From Ziziphus jujuba (Eukaryota; Streptophyta; Magnoliopsida; Rosales; Rhamnaceae): a stretch of 64,000 nt of DNA. The stretch is from assembly GCF_031755915.1 (NCBI RefSeq), contig NC_083388.1, forward strand, positions 13,466,501 to 13,530,500, read 5' to 3'. Numbering within the stretch: the stretch's first letter is position 1; each line of letters begins with the position of its first letter. Below, one piece after another: positions 1 to 11,006 of this stretch. Made by a program: the position numbers and the translations under genes. The notes below the pieces were generated by a model, which ran no database searches, was not told the DNA's origin, and was given only the letters and a program-made list of their open reading frames with translations.

Positions 1-314
1 TCGGTCACCACACTTTTTACTTCACTCTCGGGTTTCTCACCATATCTCTTAGCCTTCTAAATTTTTTTCTCACTCTCAAATTGGCATTAATCTTTCCACT
101 CAATTTGGGTTCTAGAAACCTTACCTGGTTAGTCTTGTATGGCTTGGACTCCTTGGATTGGTGTTGTTGCTGTGGGTGCCATGCTGGTTCTTTCCTTGAG
201 CTTTTCGACCTCCCTTCTTTATTGTATTTGAAGTTCGTCTCTAAATACCTCTTTAGGAGTCAACGATTCCAGCTTGACCTTTTTACCTTTAAATCCAAAA
301 ACAATAGCATTCTC

Positions 315-584
315 TTAATCATAATGTATAGAATCCTTATCAAATTGCCATGGTCTACCAAGTAAAATATGACCCGCATGCATAGGCGCAACATAACATA
401 AAACAACATCCACGTATTTATCAAAGCTGAATTTTATTTTGGCTTGTTTAGTAACTTTCATCTCACCACTATCATTAAGCCATTGTAATCTATAGGGTTC
501 GGGATGTCTAATTGTTACTAAGCCTGATTTTTCAACCACAACATTACTAATCACATTAGCACAACTTCCACTATCAATTATCAT
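315..584 (-). pseudogene. Retropepsin (aspartic protease) domain of element A pol
   Basis: The 89-codon frame begins with a Met-Ile-Ile-Asp-Ser-Gly-Ser-Cys motif, the catalytic Asp-Ser-Gly of a retroviral-type protease that would cleave the Gag-Pol polyprotein inside the virus-like particle. A flap-like stretch and the usual ILLGRPWQFD segment of plant Ty3 proteases follow, near the end of the frame. This domain keeps the catalytic triplet, unlike its relatives in B (Asp-Asn-Gly) and B2 (Asp-Ser-Glu). It is separated from gag by disrupted sequence at about 585-788 and continues into RT only beyond the left edge. Assignment to the protease family is firm; the fragment is not expected to act alone. 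Confidence 0.85.
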
Positions 585-788
585 GCTATAAATCTTACCA
601 TGGATTTCACATCAATTGTGGAAGATATTCTCTCTTTGAATTTGGTCCTCATTTTTGTATACGGTTAGAACCCTCCTTGCTACCAAACTTAAATCAGCCC
701 TAAATTCTTTGAGTATTTTGGATTCATCATGTTCTTCATCTCCTGCTTCTCCACCATCAATTTCGGTTTCAGCATCACTTTCTTCACT

Positions 789-1907
789 TTAGGATTCTAG
801 TTCTCCATTACCTTTCAGCACCATAATTCTCCTATTCAGGCATTCATTAGCATTGTGTCTTTGTCCCTGGCACGTAAAATACACAACTTCACGAGTTTTA
901 GAAGGTTTAGTATCAGATTTACCTTCACTTTTGTGTGCTTGGACAGATTCCATTTTGGACACCCTTTTTGGCCGTGCGGTGCTTTCTTCTCCAAGTTTCA
1001 GCTTTGGTCTTGCTTCAAAGGTGGGATTGCTTCTCCAAGCACTTGGATTTGATCTCCTCCTATTTGAAACTCCTCTAAGCCATGTACTTGTGCCCCTCCT
1101 CTTGAATTGATTCTCAAGTTTGATAGCCACATGTAACATCTCTTCCAATTCAACATATTGTTGCAATTCCAATTGGTTAGCTACCTCATGATTCAATCCA
1201 CCTAGAAACCATACCATGGTTGCTTCTCCATCTTCATTCATGCTCAATACCATCATGAACATATCCATCTCCTTATAATAATCCTCCATGGACCTACTTT
1301 CTTATGAGAATGATTGGAGTCTTTGATGTAGCGACCTATGGTAATGAGTTGGTACAAATCACTTCCTCATGGCTCCTTTCATTTGTTGCCAAGTAGTAAT
1401 CAATTCATCACCTACTCTCCTTTCATTATTTTACTCACTAGTCCACCATTGAAGTGTATAATGATCAAATTCCATTGCTGCCACCTTTACTTTCTTAGTC
1501 TCCGAATAGTTGTGACAATCGAAGATCATCTTCATACGCTTCTCCAACTCTAAGGAGGCTTCTAGATCATTTTTCCTCATGAAAGGCGGTATGTTGACCT
1601 TGATATTTCCAAGATCATCATCTTCTTCTCTTGCTGGTCTCCCATGGTTTTGCCTTCCTTGATAAGCAAAAACTTCATCAAATTCATACTCTAAATTATC
1701 TCCAAAGTTACCTTCCCCGAATTCCTGTCTAAGCCATCGTCGACCTCCTCAGCCTTGACCTCGGACACCATTGAATTCTTAGCTTAAATTTGACCCACCT
1801 TGTGATGTTTCCAACCTATCCATCCTTTGATCTAGGTGATCAAAGTGAGCATTCATACATTGTAATTGCTCCAAGACCGCCATCATGTCCGTGTGCTCAT
1901 CTCCCAT
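789..1907 (-). pseudogene. Gag pseudogene of element A
   Basis: Gag forms the particle shell and binds the element RNA. The start is placed at the ATG at 1905-1907, whose frame opens MGDEHTDMMAVLEQLQ, matching the start of B2 gag near 19940. The central part is disrupted. An open stretch at 789-1289 (166 codons) covers the end of the retrotransposon Gag domain, a basic Ser/Arg-rich linker and a zinc knuckle. The knuckle is broken: its first Cys reads as Tyr, with the remaining Cys, His and Cys in place. The LNREIANQ-type region common to these families is present as LNHEVANQ. Confidence 0.75.
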
Positions 1908-3117
1908 CCCCGTAGCTCGGGAATCACTTTTGAATCCTACGGACTCCTCTTCATTAATTCTTAATGAGCCATCTCCTCTTCTCTGAATCTTCTATGTTAG
2001 TATGAATAACACAAAGATAAAATAGAACCTCACCAAAATCACTCCTTTACATGTTTCACTCAAACAAGGTCTCAACACTTATGTTTGCATACTAGTTTCG
2101 GCTTTTTACCCTCTTTTAAGCCCATGCACTCTTGTCTTTTTCCACTCAAAGAATCAACTCAAAGTTCTAATTAAAACACCCATAAAAGTGCAATTAGACC
2201 ACAAGTATGTTTTAAAGACTCATCAACAAAACAGTAGAAAAAAGCAAGCAATACCGAGTCAATTTTTAAACACCTATTTCTCAGCTTTTCTAAGCAAAAA
2301 TAAGGTAATTTAACAAAGGAAATTTCAGAATCAATAAGAACTGAATCAGATGGTAAGAAATGATGAATTCAAGAATAAAATGTAGAGAAAGAAATTTAAA
2401 TATGAACAAGAATCAAATTGAACAAAAATATAGGATAGTTGTTGGTTGTCGTTCTTTTAATTCAAGTTTTCATATCAAACCCTTTAACTAATTTTAATCC
2501 AAATAATTTAAGCACCCAAAATTCAAATATCCAGCAGCAAATTGAATTTCCAGAAACTCCAAATATTATAATTTTCCAACAAACAAATTTCAACTTTAAA
2601 TTCAACAAACCAGCCTTTTGTGAGGTTTTTTTTTTATTCGACTTTTTTTTTGGCTTTTTTTTTTTTCACTCACAGAACTTAAAACACAACTCCAGTAATG
2701 AAAACCAAAAACAAAATTGCAATTCCAACAACAACATTTCAACGAACTCGTGACCTCCAAAATTCAACTTGCAAATTTTTATTTATTTATTTATTTTTTT
2801 GGGTTGCCATAAACCCCTATCTCCCTCTTTTTTTTTTTTTGAATATATAAATGCAAATAATTAAGATAAAAAAATCATCGACAAATCAACAATAAACCCA
2901 ATTAACAAGAACAATAATGAAAATCAACCAACAAACTAGGAAATAAAAATACGGTAAAACAAGGAAACCTAATTTCGGCTATGAATGAAATTTTTATTTT
3001 TTTTTAAGATGCAGAACATGTAAGAGATGGATGTAACCTTAACCCCATGCTAAAATTGCTTATTAACATAAAACAAAATAAAGTAAATAAGATAGATCAA
3101 ACCTGAACAAAATGCAG
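1908..3117 (-). other. Untranslated leader of element A
   Basis: This stretch lies between the primer-binding site and gag and holds no convincing coding frame. It is AT-rich with several long T or A runs (for example near 2627-2670, 2780-2800 and 2828-2840). The H leader at 57615-58593 has a similar length and similar T-rich character, so this is an ordinary Ty3 leader rather than a host gene. The 104-codon plus-strand frame at 2439-2753 is low-complexity Asn/Phe-rich and is not supported. Confidence 0.6.
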
Positions 3118-3129
3118 GCCATGATACCA
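3118..3129 (-). promoter_or_regulatory. Degenerate primer-binding site (initiator tRNA-Met type), element A
   Basis: On the minus strand, two bases after the LTR end, the sequence reads TGGTATCATGGC. The intact site in elements H and I is TGGTATCAGAGC, which pairs with the 3' end of plant initiator tRNA-Met, so two positions have changed. Position and match identify it; priming would be impaired. Confidence 0.7.
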
Positions 3130-3131
3130 AA

Positions 3132-4237
3132 TGATACGAACCTAGGTTGACTTGCGCCTAATTAACCCAGATCTCAATTAAGTTCAAGTTCTTATGGAAA
3201 AACCTTAAACCCTAACTAACCTATGATTAGAATCCTTGGTATATAATGAAGACACCATAATAGGTTATGGATGCCTTATTGATAAGTCAAAACTAAAACA
3301 CACACTCTCTAATGGTGTTTTAGGTGTTTAAAGAAAATAAATAGAATTCTATCTCACAGAATAATTTTTTGAATATTATTAAAGGTTGTGTTCTTTCTCA
3401 AAATTAAGCACTTAAATAGGCTCGATTCACAAAACAATAAAACCCTAAAAACCTAGGACAAAACAGGCCAATAGGATTAGGAAACCAAGTTGGCCAAATT
3501 TTCTCTCTCCTTTCCTAATCTAAGTTTGATTAATTAATTCCTTTATTTTGAATTATGAATTATTTAATTTACAATGAAAATAATAAAATAATAACTTTCT
3601 TAAGTTCATTTTTCCTACAAATAAATAATTAAAATCCAAATGGAAGACTAATTTCCTAAAAGAAAAAGTCAAAAACAAATTAGAAAACTAAATAACTGTC
3701 TTTTTTACCAAGCTAGCTTTGAGCAATCTTGCACAAATTTAATATCCAAATCAATTTCCATATGCCTTGTAGGATGCCAAATAAGATTATCATTGAGTCC
3801 CACACATTGCCTTTGCTTGGAGCAAAGAGAAAATGCAAACTCAGCAAAACACAGCAAAACCAGCCAAACTCTCTTCTATGTGTGCACCACCTATTTGGAT
3901 GCTTTAGCTTCTACCTTGTCTTGATTCTATGACCTATTAGAGATATTCATTGAATCCATGAAGTGTTGGAACCATTTCTTACTGCCTGGAGTCCTTATTA
4001 CCACGAAAACTACTACCCGAGTCCGTATCGGCCTCCACCACTCGGATGCTTAAAACAGACTTTGTATCTTCGGGTATGGACAAGTCCGCTTGAGAATTAA
4101 TAACTCCCTGAATAAAAATAGCCAGGTTATTCTTAAATCTCTTAGCTTGAGCCCTAGTGATTGGCCTGTTCTTCATCCGTATCGGGTTAGCACCCTAGCG
4201 AGTTTTTGGTAGTGCTAGTACGGGCGGATTCTTATCA
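3132..4237 (-). repeat. 5' LTR of element A (family 1 LTR, 1106 bp)
   Basis: On the minus strand it starts TGATAAGAATCCGCCC and ends CCTAGGTTCGTATCA, then runs into the primer site. Homologous ends occur at 18835-19929, 22510-24463, 46028-47154 and 49686-50802. The U3 side contains the open frame 3979-4176, which encodes the conserved RAQAKRFKNNL motif seen in the other family 1 LTRs. That frame is the extreme C-terminus of Pol in a 3' LTR context and is not a separate gene. Confidence 0.88.
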
Positions 4238-4428
4238 AGGTTGCTACATCAAAAGAGTCCATCATTGGCATAAGGAAGTAGGAACTTGGAGGATTACTAT
4301 AAAGAGATGGAGATTCTCATGATGAGGTTGAGCATGAATGAGGATCATGAGGTAACCATGCCACGGTTTTTGGGTGGTTTGAATCATGAGATAGCCAACC
4401 AAGTGGAGTTATAACAATAGGTAGAATT
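4238..4428 (+). pseudogene. Gag fragment of element B, left of the copia insertion
   Basis: Translation gives the central Gag segment: an EDYYKEMEILMMRLSMNE-like run, then a FLGGLNHEIANQVEL-like run. The same segment occurs at 20540-20690 (B2), at 59220-59345 (H) and on the minus strand near 1180-1290 (A). There are stop changes, for example a stop where B2 reads Gln-Gln after VEL. It is cut by element A on the left (4237/4238) and Cop1 on the right (4428/4429), and continues at 16848 after the GAATT duplication. Confidence 0.85.
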
Positions 4429-4799
4429 TGATGGAATTTGGTGTAGGTTTATGTTGTTGTACCTTAGAGCACAATCATTCAAGGTGTTAGTCAAGAATGA
4501 TTGTTGTTGGTTCTTGATTCTTGGTTCTTGATTTTGTTTTTTTTTTTTTTGGGTTTGTTTAGGTTTTGTTTCTGGTTTTAATGGAGGTTTAGGGTTCTTG
4601 AGAAGGTTGTTAGCTTTTGGGAAGAAGAAGAAACCAAAAATGTAGTAGTTGAGAGAGAGAGAGCCAAAAATGTTGTTTTTCAAAATCTGTTTTTTGAATA
4701 TTTTCTTTCTCAACGTTTTTCATTACAATTTTCATACTTTTAAATACATCAAAAAGACAATAAGGCATGCTGCCATATTGAGCAATAAATACAAAAGCA
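4429..4799 (-). repeat. Truncated 3' LTR of Cop1 (371 bp)
   Basis: It is nearly identical to 15837-16205, the inner part of the 5' LTR, including the poly-T tract and the GAGAGAGAG run. The match stops at 4799, where pol begins. On the minus strand the LTR end is CAAATTCCATCA, and the outer flank is the GAATT duplication. The first ~640 bp of the LTR, which would hold the promoter, are missing from this copy. Confidence 0.88.
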
Positions 4800-5354
4800 T
4801 TAATATTCCAAGCTTACTTCTCCATTTTCTTCAAACTCCCTCAAAGAGTGATACTTCACTGGTATGTGTTTTGTCCTTCCATGTTGAACGGGGTTCTTGG
4901 CTATTGATATGGCTGAAGTGTTAACACATTTGATGATGGTTGAACCTTCTTGAGGATAACTAAGGTCCTCCAATAATTTTCTAAGCCTAATGCATTGATT
5001 TGCACATGAAGAGCAAGCGATGTACTCGGCTTTGGCGGTGCTTTGAGCGGTTGTTGCTTGCTTCTTTGTATTCCATGAGAATGGTCCACTACCAAGTGAG
5101 AAAAGATACCCCGAAGTGCTCTTCATATCATCCAAGCATCCAGCCCAATAACTATCCGAGTAGGCCATTAATCTCATCACATCTTGCCTATCATACCAAA
5201 CTCCAAAGTCTTGTGTTCCTTTTAAGTATCTAAGAATTCTTTTGGCACCTACAAAATGGTTTTGGGATGGTGCTTGCATATATCTAGACAAAACACATGT
5301 GGCATGCATAATATCCGGTCTTGATGAACATACATAGAGCCAACTTCCTATCAT
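4800..5354 (-). pseudogene. RNase H region of Cop1 pol
   Basis: The 184-codon frame shows copia RNase H features: end of the RT thumb (SRPDIMHATCVLSRYM), LRYLKGT, the YSDSYWAG segment with the first catalytic Asp, and NPVQHGRTKHI near the end. Two catalytic positions look changed: the Glu of the S-T-A-E-A-E-Y type segment reads Lys, and the Asp before Asn-Thr-Ser-Ala reads Val. The frame ends at TAA (4800-4802), created by the fusion with the truncated LTR, so roughly the last hundred residues are gone. It would degrade the RNA of RNA/DNA hybrids in an active element; this copy could not. Confidence 0.85.
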
Positions 5355-5414
5355 GCTTCTATATAGGGTCGGGTTGACCTTTGGTGTGCCATCCTCCTTC
5401 TTGTATTTGTCTCC

Positions 5415-6212
5415 TTAGCTCATTGGTGTTGACATTGGCTTGCATTCATCAAGGTTGAACTTTTTCAAAAGATCTTTGATGTATTTCTCTTGAGATATGA
5501 AAATACCCCTAGAGCATTGCATCACTTCCCCTCCAAGGAAGTAATTCATTTCACCAAGGCTTGACATGTCAAACTCCTTTTCAAGTTCATTTTTCAAAAC
5601 TTCCACATTCTTTTCATTTTCACCCGTGACCAACAAATCATCCACATAGAGTGAGATAACAATCATGCCTTCTTCATTCCTTATGTATAGCGTTGGCTCA
5701 TATGGACTCCTCCTAAAGCCTTGGTAGGTCAAGTAACCATCAATCTTGCCATACCAAGCCCTAGGTGCTTACTTTAACCCGTAAAGTGCCTTGTGTAGTA
5801 GACTTTGTCCTCATGTCCTTGAACAATGAAGCCCTCGGGTTGCTTGACATAAACCATTCAAGAAAGCCGACTTTACATCAAGGTGGTACACCTTCCATGA
5901 CATTGAGGCCGAGATGGATAGGATGAGCCTTATGGTCTCCATTCTTGCAACCGGTGCAAACGTCTCCCCATAATCTACACCTGCTTGTTGTGCATAGCCT
6001 TTTGCCATAAGCCTTGCCTTGTGCTTGCATATTGTTCCATTCCGGTTGAACTTGGTCCTAAAGATCCACTTTACACCAATTGGTTTCTTGTTTTTAGGTT
6101 TAGAAACCAAAGACCAAGTTTCATTCTTTTCTATCATATCCATTTCGGTTTGCATGGCCTCCATCCACTCTTTCTTTTGCATAGCTTCTTGAGCATTGGT
6201 AGGATCACTCAA
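5415..6212 (-). pseudogene. Reverse transcriptase region of Cop1 pol
   Basis: The N-terminal part (5811-6212) has EAMQKKEWMEAMQTEM, GVKWIFRTKFN, KARLMAKGYAQ and HLDVKSAFLNG. The C-terminal part (5415-5732) has the catalytic YVDDLLVTG and a FDMSSLGEMNYFLG segment. Between them, near 5845-5860, a small deletion removes the acidic residues after FLNG and shifts the frame; a stop also follows near 5775. Another stop (5415-5417) separates RT from RNase H. The catalytic Asp pair is intact. Domain identity is certain, the gene is broken. Confidence 0.88.
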
Positions 6213-6233
6213 GGCAACATTGCACCTTTCATA

Positions 6234-7403
6234 TTATTCAAGCAATGGCCTTTCTCCTCTAACACCATCTCCAATCTCCAATTCGGCTCCAATGGTCTCA
6301 AGTGCATCCTCCTCATCATCTTCATTATCTTCATTGTCATTGTCATTAGTTTCTTCTTCTCCATCATCCAACCGAGCATTATCTTCATGGACAAGAAGCT
6401 CCTCCTTTGTCCAATCCCAAACAGCATCTTCATCAATCCTCACATCCCTTGTTACCACAAGTTTCTTGGTTTCCAAATTGAAAACCCTAAAACCTTTGGT
6501 AACCTCACTAAAGCCGACCAAGATGCCCACATTTGCCCTTTTGTCAAGCTTGTCTCTCATGTGTGGATGAACATGGAGAAAACAAACACTTCCAAAGATT
6601 TTTATGTTGTCCAAAGATGGTTTTTCTCCATACCATATCTCATAGGGTGTCTTAGACTCATTGGCTTTGGTGTATGCTCGGTTTTGGATGTAGCTAGCCG
6701 TGTATATGGCTTTGGCCCAAAACTTCTTTGGCATGTTCTTCTCATGTATCATGCACCTTGCCATCTCCATCAAGGTCCTATTTTTCCTCTCACAAACACC
6801 ATTTTGTTGTGGTGTGTATGGTGTTGTGAATTGATGCACCATTCCATTTTCTTTGCAAAAATCCTCCATAGCCAAGCTTGTATATTCTCCACCATTGTCG
6901 GTTCTCAAGCACCTCATCTTTGCATTGCTTTGGGTTTCCACCATCTTCTTGAATTCCATGAACTTCTCAAGCACTTGTGACTTGGTTGTTAGAAAATATA
7001 CCCAACACATCCTTGAGTAGTCATCAATGAAGGTTAGGAAGTACTTACATCCTCCAATTGATGACAAACTCATCGGTCCACACACATCCGAATGGACTAG
7101 CTCAAGCTTCTCCTTAGCTCTCCATGAACCGGCTTTAGGGAATGGAAGCCGTGTGGATTTCCCTAGTTGGCGTACATCACATAGGCTTTTCATCTCCTCA
7201 ATCTTTGGCATGTCCTTCACAATGGCATTGGTGTTTTTCATGGCACCATAGCTAGAATGCCCAAACCTTTTATGCCAAAGTTGAGAAATGGACTCCACTT
7301 TGGTTTTTAAGGCTTGTTCATTCTTAAATAGGTCCAATCTATAGCTTTTGTCCTTCAATGTTACCTTAAACAGCTCATTACCACAAGCATCATATATGAT
7401 ACA
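6234..7403 (-). pseudogene. Integrase and pre-integrase region of Cop1 pol
   Basis: Downstream of the element C insertion the frame runs through a GAG-pre-integrase zinc region (LWHKRFGHSS) and then the catalytic core. HSDVCGP gives the first Asp, LRTDNGGEY the second, and PQQNGVCERKNRT the Glu, so the D-D-E set is present. In the zinc region the second Cys of the Cys-x-x-Cys pair reads Arg. The C-terminal domain has ETKKLVVTRDV and an acidic Asp/Glu/Asn tract, followed by a TAA stop at 6234-6236 in frame with RT. Codons upstream of 7404 belong to element C LTR and the duplication, not to this gene. Confidence 0.88.
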
Positions 7404-7408
7404 TCCAT

Positions 7409-9149
7409 TGATGTGTAAAATCAACTCGCAAGTGCACGAATCGTTTTCAAGTAATAAAGTAGAAAATAGGGTTGTCGTACCCAAGGGATTAAGTATTAAG
7501 TACCAAAGATAATTAGGTTTTGATAATATTTGAACTAAAATTTAGGATGGCAATTGAAAACTAAATAAACTAAATTAAACAAAAGCAATCAATTAAAATT
7601 AGATCAATTTCAAGTAAGAGAGAGAATTGAATAATTATGAATACTAGGGCATTTGATTTCACCACTAACTATTCCAATTTAATTACTTAAATATGTGAAT
7701 TTAATTAACTAGTAATTTTGTTAACCACACTTAATCACAAAATTAATCAAAAGTAGTTTCCACTTACAATTGATAATATTCTCATAACATAATTTATTCC
7801 TTCCGGCCTATAAATTAAATCATGCAAATTCATCAAGCATAGATTAAGCAAATAATATGGCATGAGACATAACTATTTTCCAATCAATTATGCATTCATG
7901 TAAATCATTGGAGATCCATAATATTATCCTTTTCCAAGCTCAAATATTATTAAAATCATTCATTCCTTCCGGCCTATGGAAGCATTAAGTATACCAATAA
8001 TTTATTAACAAAACATATTACTAATTAAATAAAACTCAACATATATTAAAATAATTAAACCTTCATAGTTAGGGCTACATCATAGCCCTAGCTATGAAAA
8101 TTAGTTCATGGTAAAAATAATTTCAGCATCCATAATTATTAAAAATAATAAGATTCACAATTAAAGAGAAAGGAAAAGAGAATAAAAACTATTGAAGAAA
8201 TTCTCCTCCAAGAGCTCTCAAAATCGTAGCCTTCTTCTCCAAGCAAGCCCACGTCTCTCTGCCTCCTCCAAGCTCTCCAATTGATCTTCTAAAACTCTAA
8301 AACTTTAAAACCCTAGAACCCTTAAGAGAACCTTAGAAACTCCCAAAATTTGGTTTGTTTCTATTTAAGCCTCCTAAAAGCTCTTAAATAACTCTCTAAA
8401 CTTGTATATCTTCCTTCAATGTGGTGGGGGCTATATATATATGGCCTTGGGAATCTTTTTCTCTCTTTATTTTCAATGTGGGAGTCTTGGAAGATACCTT
8501 TTTTAGGCCATGAAAAGGGTTGGACGAATTTCATACGTAAAAAGGAAACTGTATATTACTTGCTCTCTACTACTTTCCTTTTATCTAATTCCTCCTAAAA
8601 AAATAGTTAATTAGTCTAATTTACCCTTAATGAAGCATGTGACATGACATGTGCCTCATTAATGATAAATTAACCAATTATTACCACTTGTTTTTATCTT
8701 GGCCCTCAAATTGCCTTGATTCCCTCTTTTGATCAATGGTGGAGATTTAACTAGAATATTATTTTTTATAAATTTTAAACGTTAAATGATGATAACTCTT
8801 TGCTCGCACCTCGAAATCCAAAAATAACGAAACATTTGAAATCCTCAGATCTTGATGATTCATATGACATCCACTTCCACCATGAAATTCTCGAGAAAAT
8901 CTTTATGGAATCTTCAAGGTATCTTTTTAGAATCTTTTTAATGCTTAGTCCGTTCGAGCTCAAATCTTGCTTCCCACCATAATTCGACCCAAGGAATCCA
9001 TCTTTATGGTTGTTTTCTTAAAATTCTTCCTCTTTCACCTAGATTAAGAAAAATACATAATTAAGTATCTTTCCATAACAAATTAACACAAACTAACAAA
9101 TATTAAGCTATAAATATGGCATAAAATCATCAATATTTTAGACCTAACA
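7409..9149 (-). repeat. 3' LTR of element C
   Basis: On the minus strand it starts TGTTAGGTCTAAAATATTG and ends GCGAGTTGATTTTACACATCA. It is the same length as the right LTR. Differences seen include Ala/Thr-neutral single-base changes near 7763, 7783, 7791 and 7809-7810, and one each near 8223 and 8781. The outer flank is TCCAT. Confidence 0.95.
8432..8442 (-). promoter_or_regulatory. Candidate TATA box in element C LTR
   Basis: TATATATATAT follows a GC-containing flank (GGCC on one side, GGGGG on the other) about 710 bp into the LTR. It recurs at the same LTR position at 13651-13661 and in the solo LTR near 44095-44105. Its placement fits a U3/R promoter, but no transcription start is visible from sequence. 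Confidence 0.3.
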
Positions 9150-9187
9150 AATACCCCCAAACTTAAGATTTGCTAGTCCCTAGCAAA
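9150..9187 (-). promoter_or_regulatory. Polypurine tract and adjacent hairpin of element C
   Basis: On the minus strand AAGTTTGGGGGTATT directly precedes the 3' LTR; the G run is the likely plus-strand primer that resists RNase H. Just upstream, 9169-9175 and 9181-9187 form a perfect 7-bp inverted repeat (TTTGCTA / TAGCAAA) around a 5-base loop. Confidence 0.7.
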
Positions 9188-11006
9188 GAAAAAGAATAAG
9201 AAAATGAAATGTTATTTAAAGAACATAAGATACTTTAATAAGGTGCCTCAAAGATTGTATAACATATGACTTTTCAAATGGTTTCAAAGTAATTATGTAG
9301 CTCAATACCTTATATTCTATCCAACATATATGATACTTCCAATGTGTGTGTGTGGAAATCAATTTATACACTTAATTATCATATGCTTGAATAAATTTAC
9401 AAGAATTAGAGATTGATAATAACTTATGAACTGCCATATGCTTGACTTAATTATCACTCTCCACTAATGTAGGTTAATGCACCACCTTAAATCATTAGGA
9501 CTTCATGGTTTCTATTGTTAAGGCTAATGGATAAGGTTAAAGAAAGAAAAGGATAGGATATAGTAAATCAAAGAAAGAAAGCTAAAATTAAATATCAATG
9601 AATAAATCAATTGTAAAATTTGTTTCTTTATTAGAACTTCTTTTCTTATTTTAACTTCAATTTCAATATCCTTTATCTCCTTTTTATTGTGCATACATTC
9701 TTCAAATCACACATATTCTTTCTTTATTTCTCTTTTTTTTTTTTTTTTTTCTTTCTTTTCCACTAAACCCCCAAAATTATTTTTCTTCTTATTGCACATT
9801 CAAACCTCCAATTTACGCAAAAATGCATACTAGAGCCAAATTCACCAAATACTTAACCTCCAAACTTTATTTTTTTTTTTCCTTTTTTTCATTTTTTTCT
9901 TTTTCAACACTCAAACAAGCTCACAAGCATATATTCATATCAATTCAATTAAAGCTCTCTTTGTAGTATGTTCAAGGTAGGAAAAAGAAATTTAAGGCTC
10001 AAAAAGGGTTAGTAAATGTGCTTTAATGAAGAAAAGGCTCTAATACATCTTTATGCATCCTAAAGGCTCAAATAAGGTACTAGTGGAAGATAATGTATTA
10101 GGTTGGCTTGAAAGGCTCAAACTTAAACAAAGATGGCCTAAATCATGTTCTTAGTAATGCATTCACCTAGGATTTCGCCTCAAGCAATAATCAAGCAAGT
10201 TCTAGAGTTCAATTAATAATAAAGTACTCTCATTCATGCAAACCTTCTTCAAAACACAATCTAATTTATGCATTATTGATTATGTGCTCAAAATTTATTG
10301 AAAGTAACAATATGTGAATTCAAGCATTTAAGCATACACAAAAACAAATCCACCATCTAAAAACCAATTTATTTTCAATCATAGTCTTATCATTGGCTCA
10401 TTAAAGTACTTAAGAAAACACCACAAAAATAATTTTTTTTTTTTAATAATGAAGGAAAATAAAAGCTAAAACTAACATTTTTGAAAACTTATAAAAACAC
10501 TTAAATGGACAAGATTTAAAAGATGCAAAGCATGCTTTTCACCCCCAAACTTAAAATGAACAATGTCCTCATTGTGAAAAACATAATATAAAGCAAAAGT
10601 AAATAAAAGGTAAAGAATACTCCCCTTTGAAGACATGGAATGTTCCTCGCAATGTGAAAACTTGGGAAAAACCTACATGTTGCATTTTCCCTACACACCA
10701 TGCGGCCAAAAAGAAGGGCATGTATTCATACAATTTGATGTACTCCAATGCATATTCAAGGTGGTTATACTCCAAAAACCTAACTTTAGACTTGAAATTC
10801 TCAACATTCGTCTTTTGCTCTTTTACACCTAAACATCTTAAACCCTTGCAAAAACTCAAACAAAACACATCAAAACAACCTAAAAACAAGAAAACAACTA
10901 GAAACAACTAAAATAACTAGATAAATATAAGGTAAAGAAAGAAACTTGGGTTGCCTCCCAAGAGCGCTTGTTTAAAGTCATTAGCTTGACTTCATCCTTT
11001 TGATGT
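9188..11006 (-). other. Non-coding 3' internal region of element C
   Basis: No supported gene lies here. The stretch has long T runs (9726-9752, 9871-9900) and a final module (10645-10993) about 85-90% identical by eye to 38834-39183 of element D, including a shared run of CTAAAAACAAGAAAACAA. Short frames on both strands (for example 10569-10907 minus) match no family I know and differ between C and D, so I treat them as chance. Confidence 0.65.

Larger units (their letters stand above)
1..4237 (-). mobile_element. Ty3/gypsy element A, partial (off left edge)
   Basis: Reading on the minus strand the order is 5' LTR (3132-4237), decayed primer-binding site (3118-3129), leader, gag (789-1907) and protease (315-584). 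The rest of pol and the 3' LTR lie beyond position 1. The LTR runs TG to CA and belongs to the same family as those at 18835, 22510, 46028, 49686 and 62927. It sits inside the gag gene of plus-strand element B, whose reading frame resumes at 4238. AGGTT (4238-4242) would be one target duplication, but its partner is outside the window. Stops and frame breaks in gag show it is dead. Confidence 0.85.

Noticed and set aside
2439..2753. 104-codon plus-strand frame in the leader of element A
   Set aside because: Composition is dominated by Asn, Phe and Gln from T/A runs, and it lies in a retrotransposon leader on the opposite strand.
5985..6980. 331-codon plus-strand frame opposite Cop1 integrase
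   Set aside because: It is the antisense shadow of a clear integrase frame whose catalytic motifs are on the minus strand.
8775..8982. Short frames repeated in each C-family LTR (also 13994-14201, 44463-44645)
   Set aside because: They recur only because the LTR is repeated; composition is unremarkable and the minus-strand frame is not kept as a listed frame in the solo LTR.
10569..10911. Overlapping short frames on both strands in element C 3' region
   Set aside because: The same module in element D does not keep these frames, so they look like chance in non-coding DNA.
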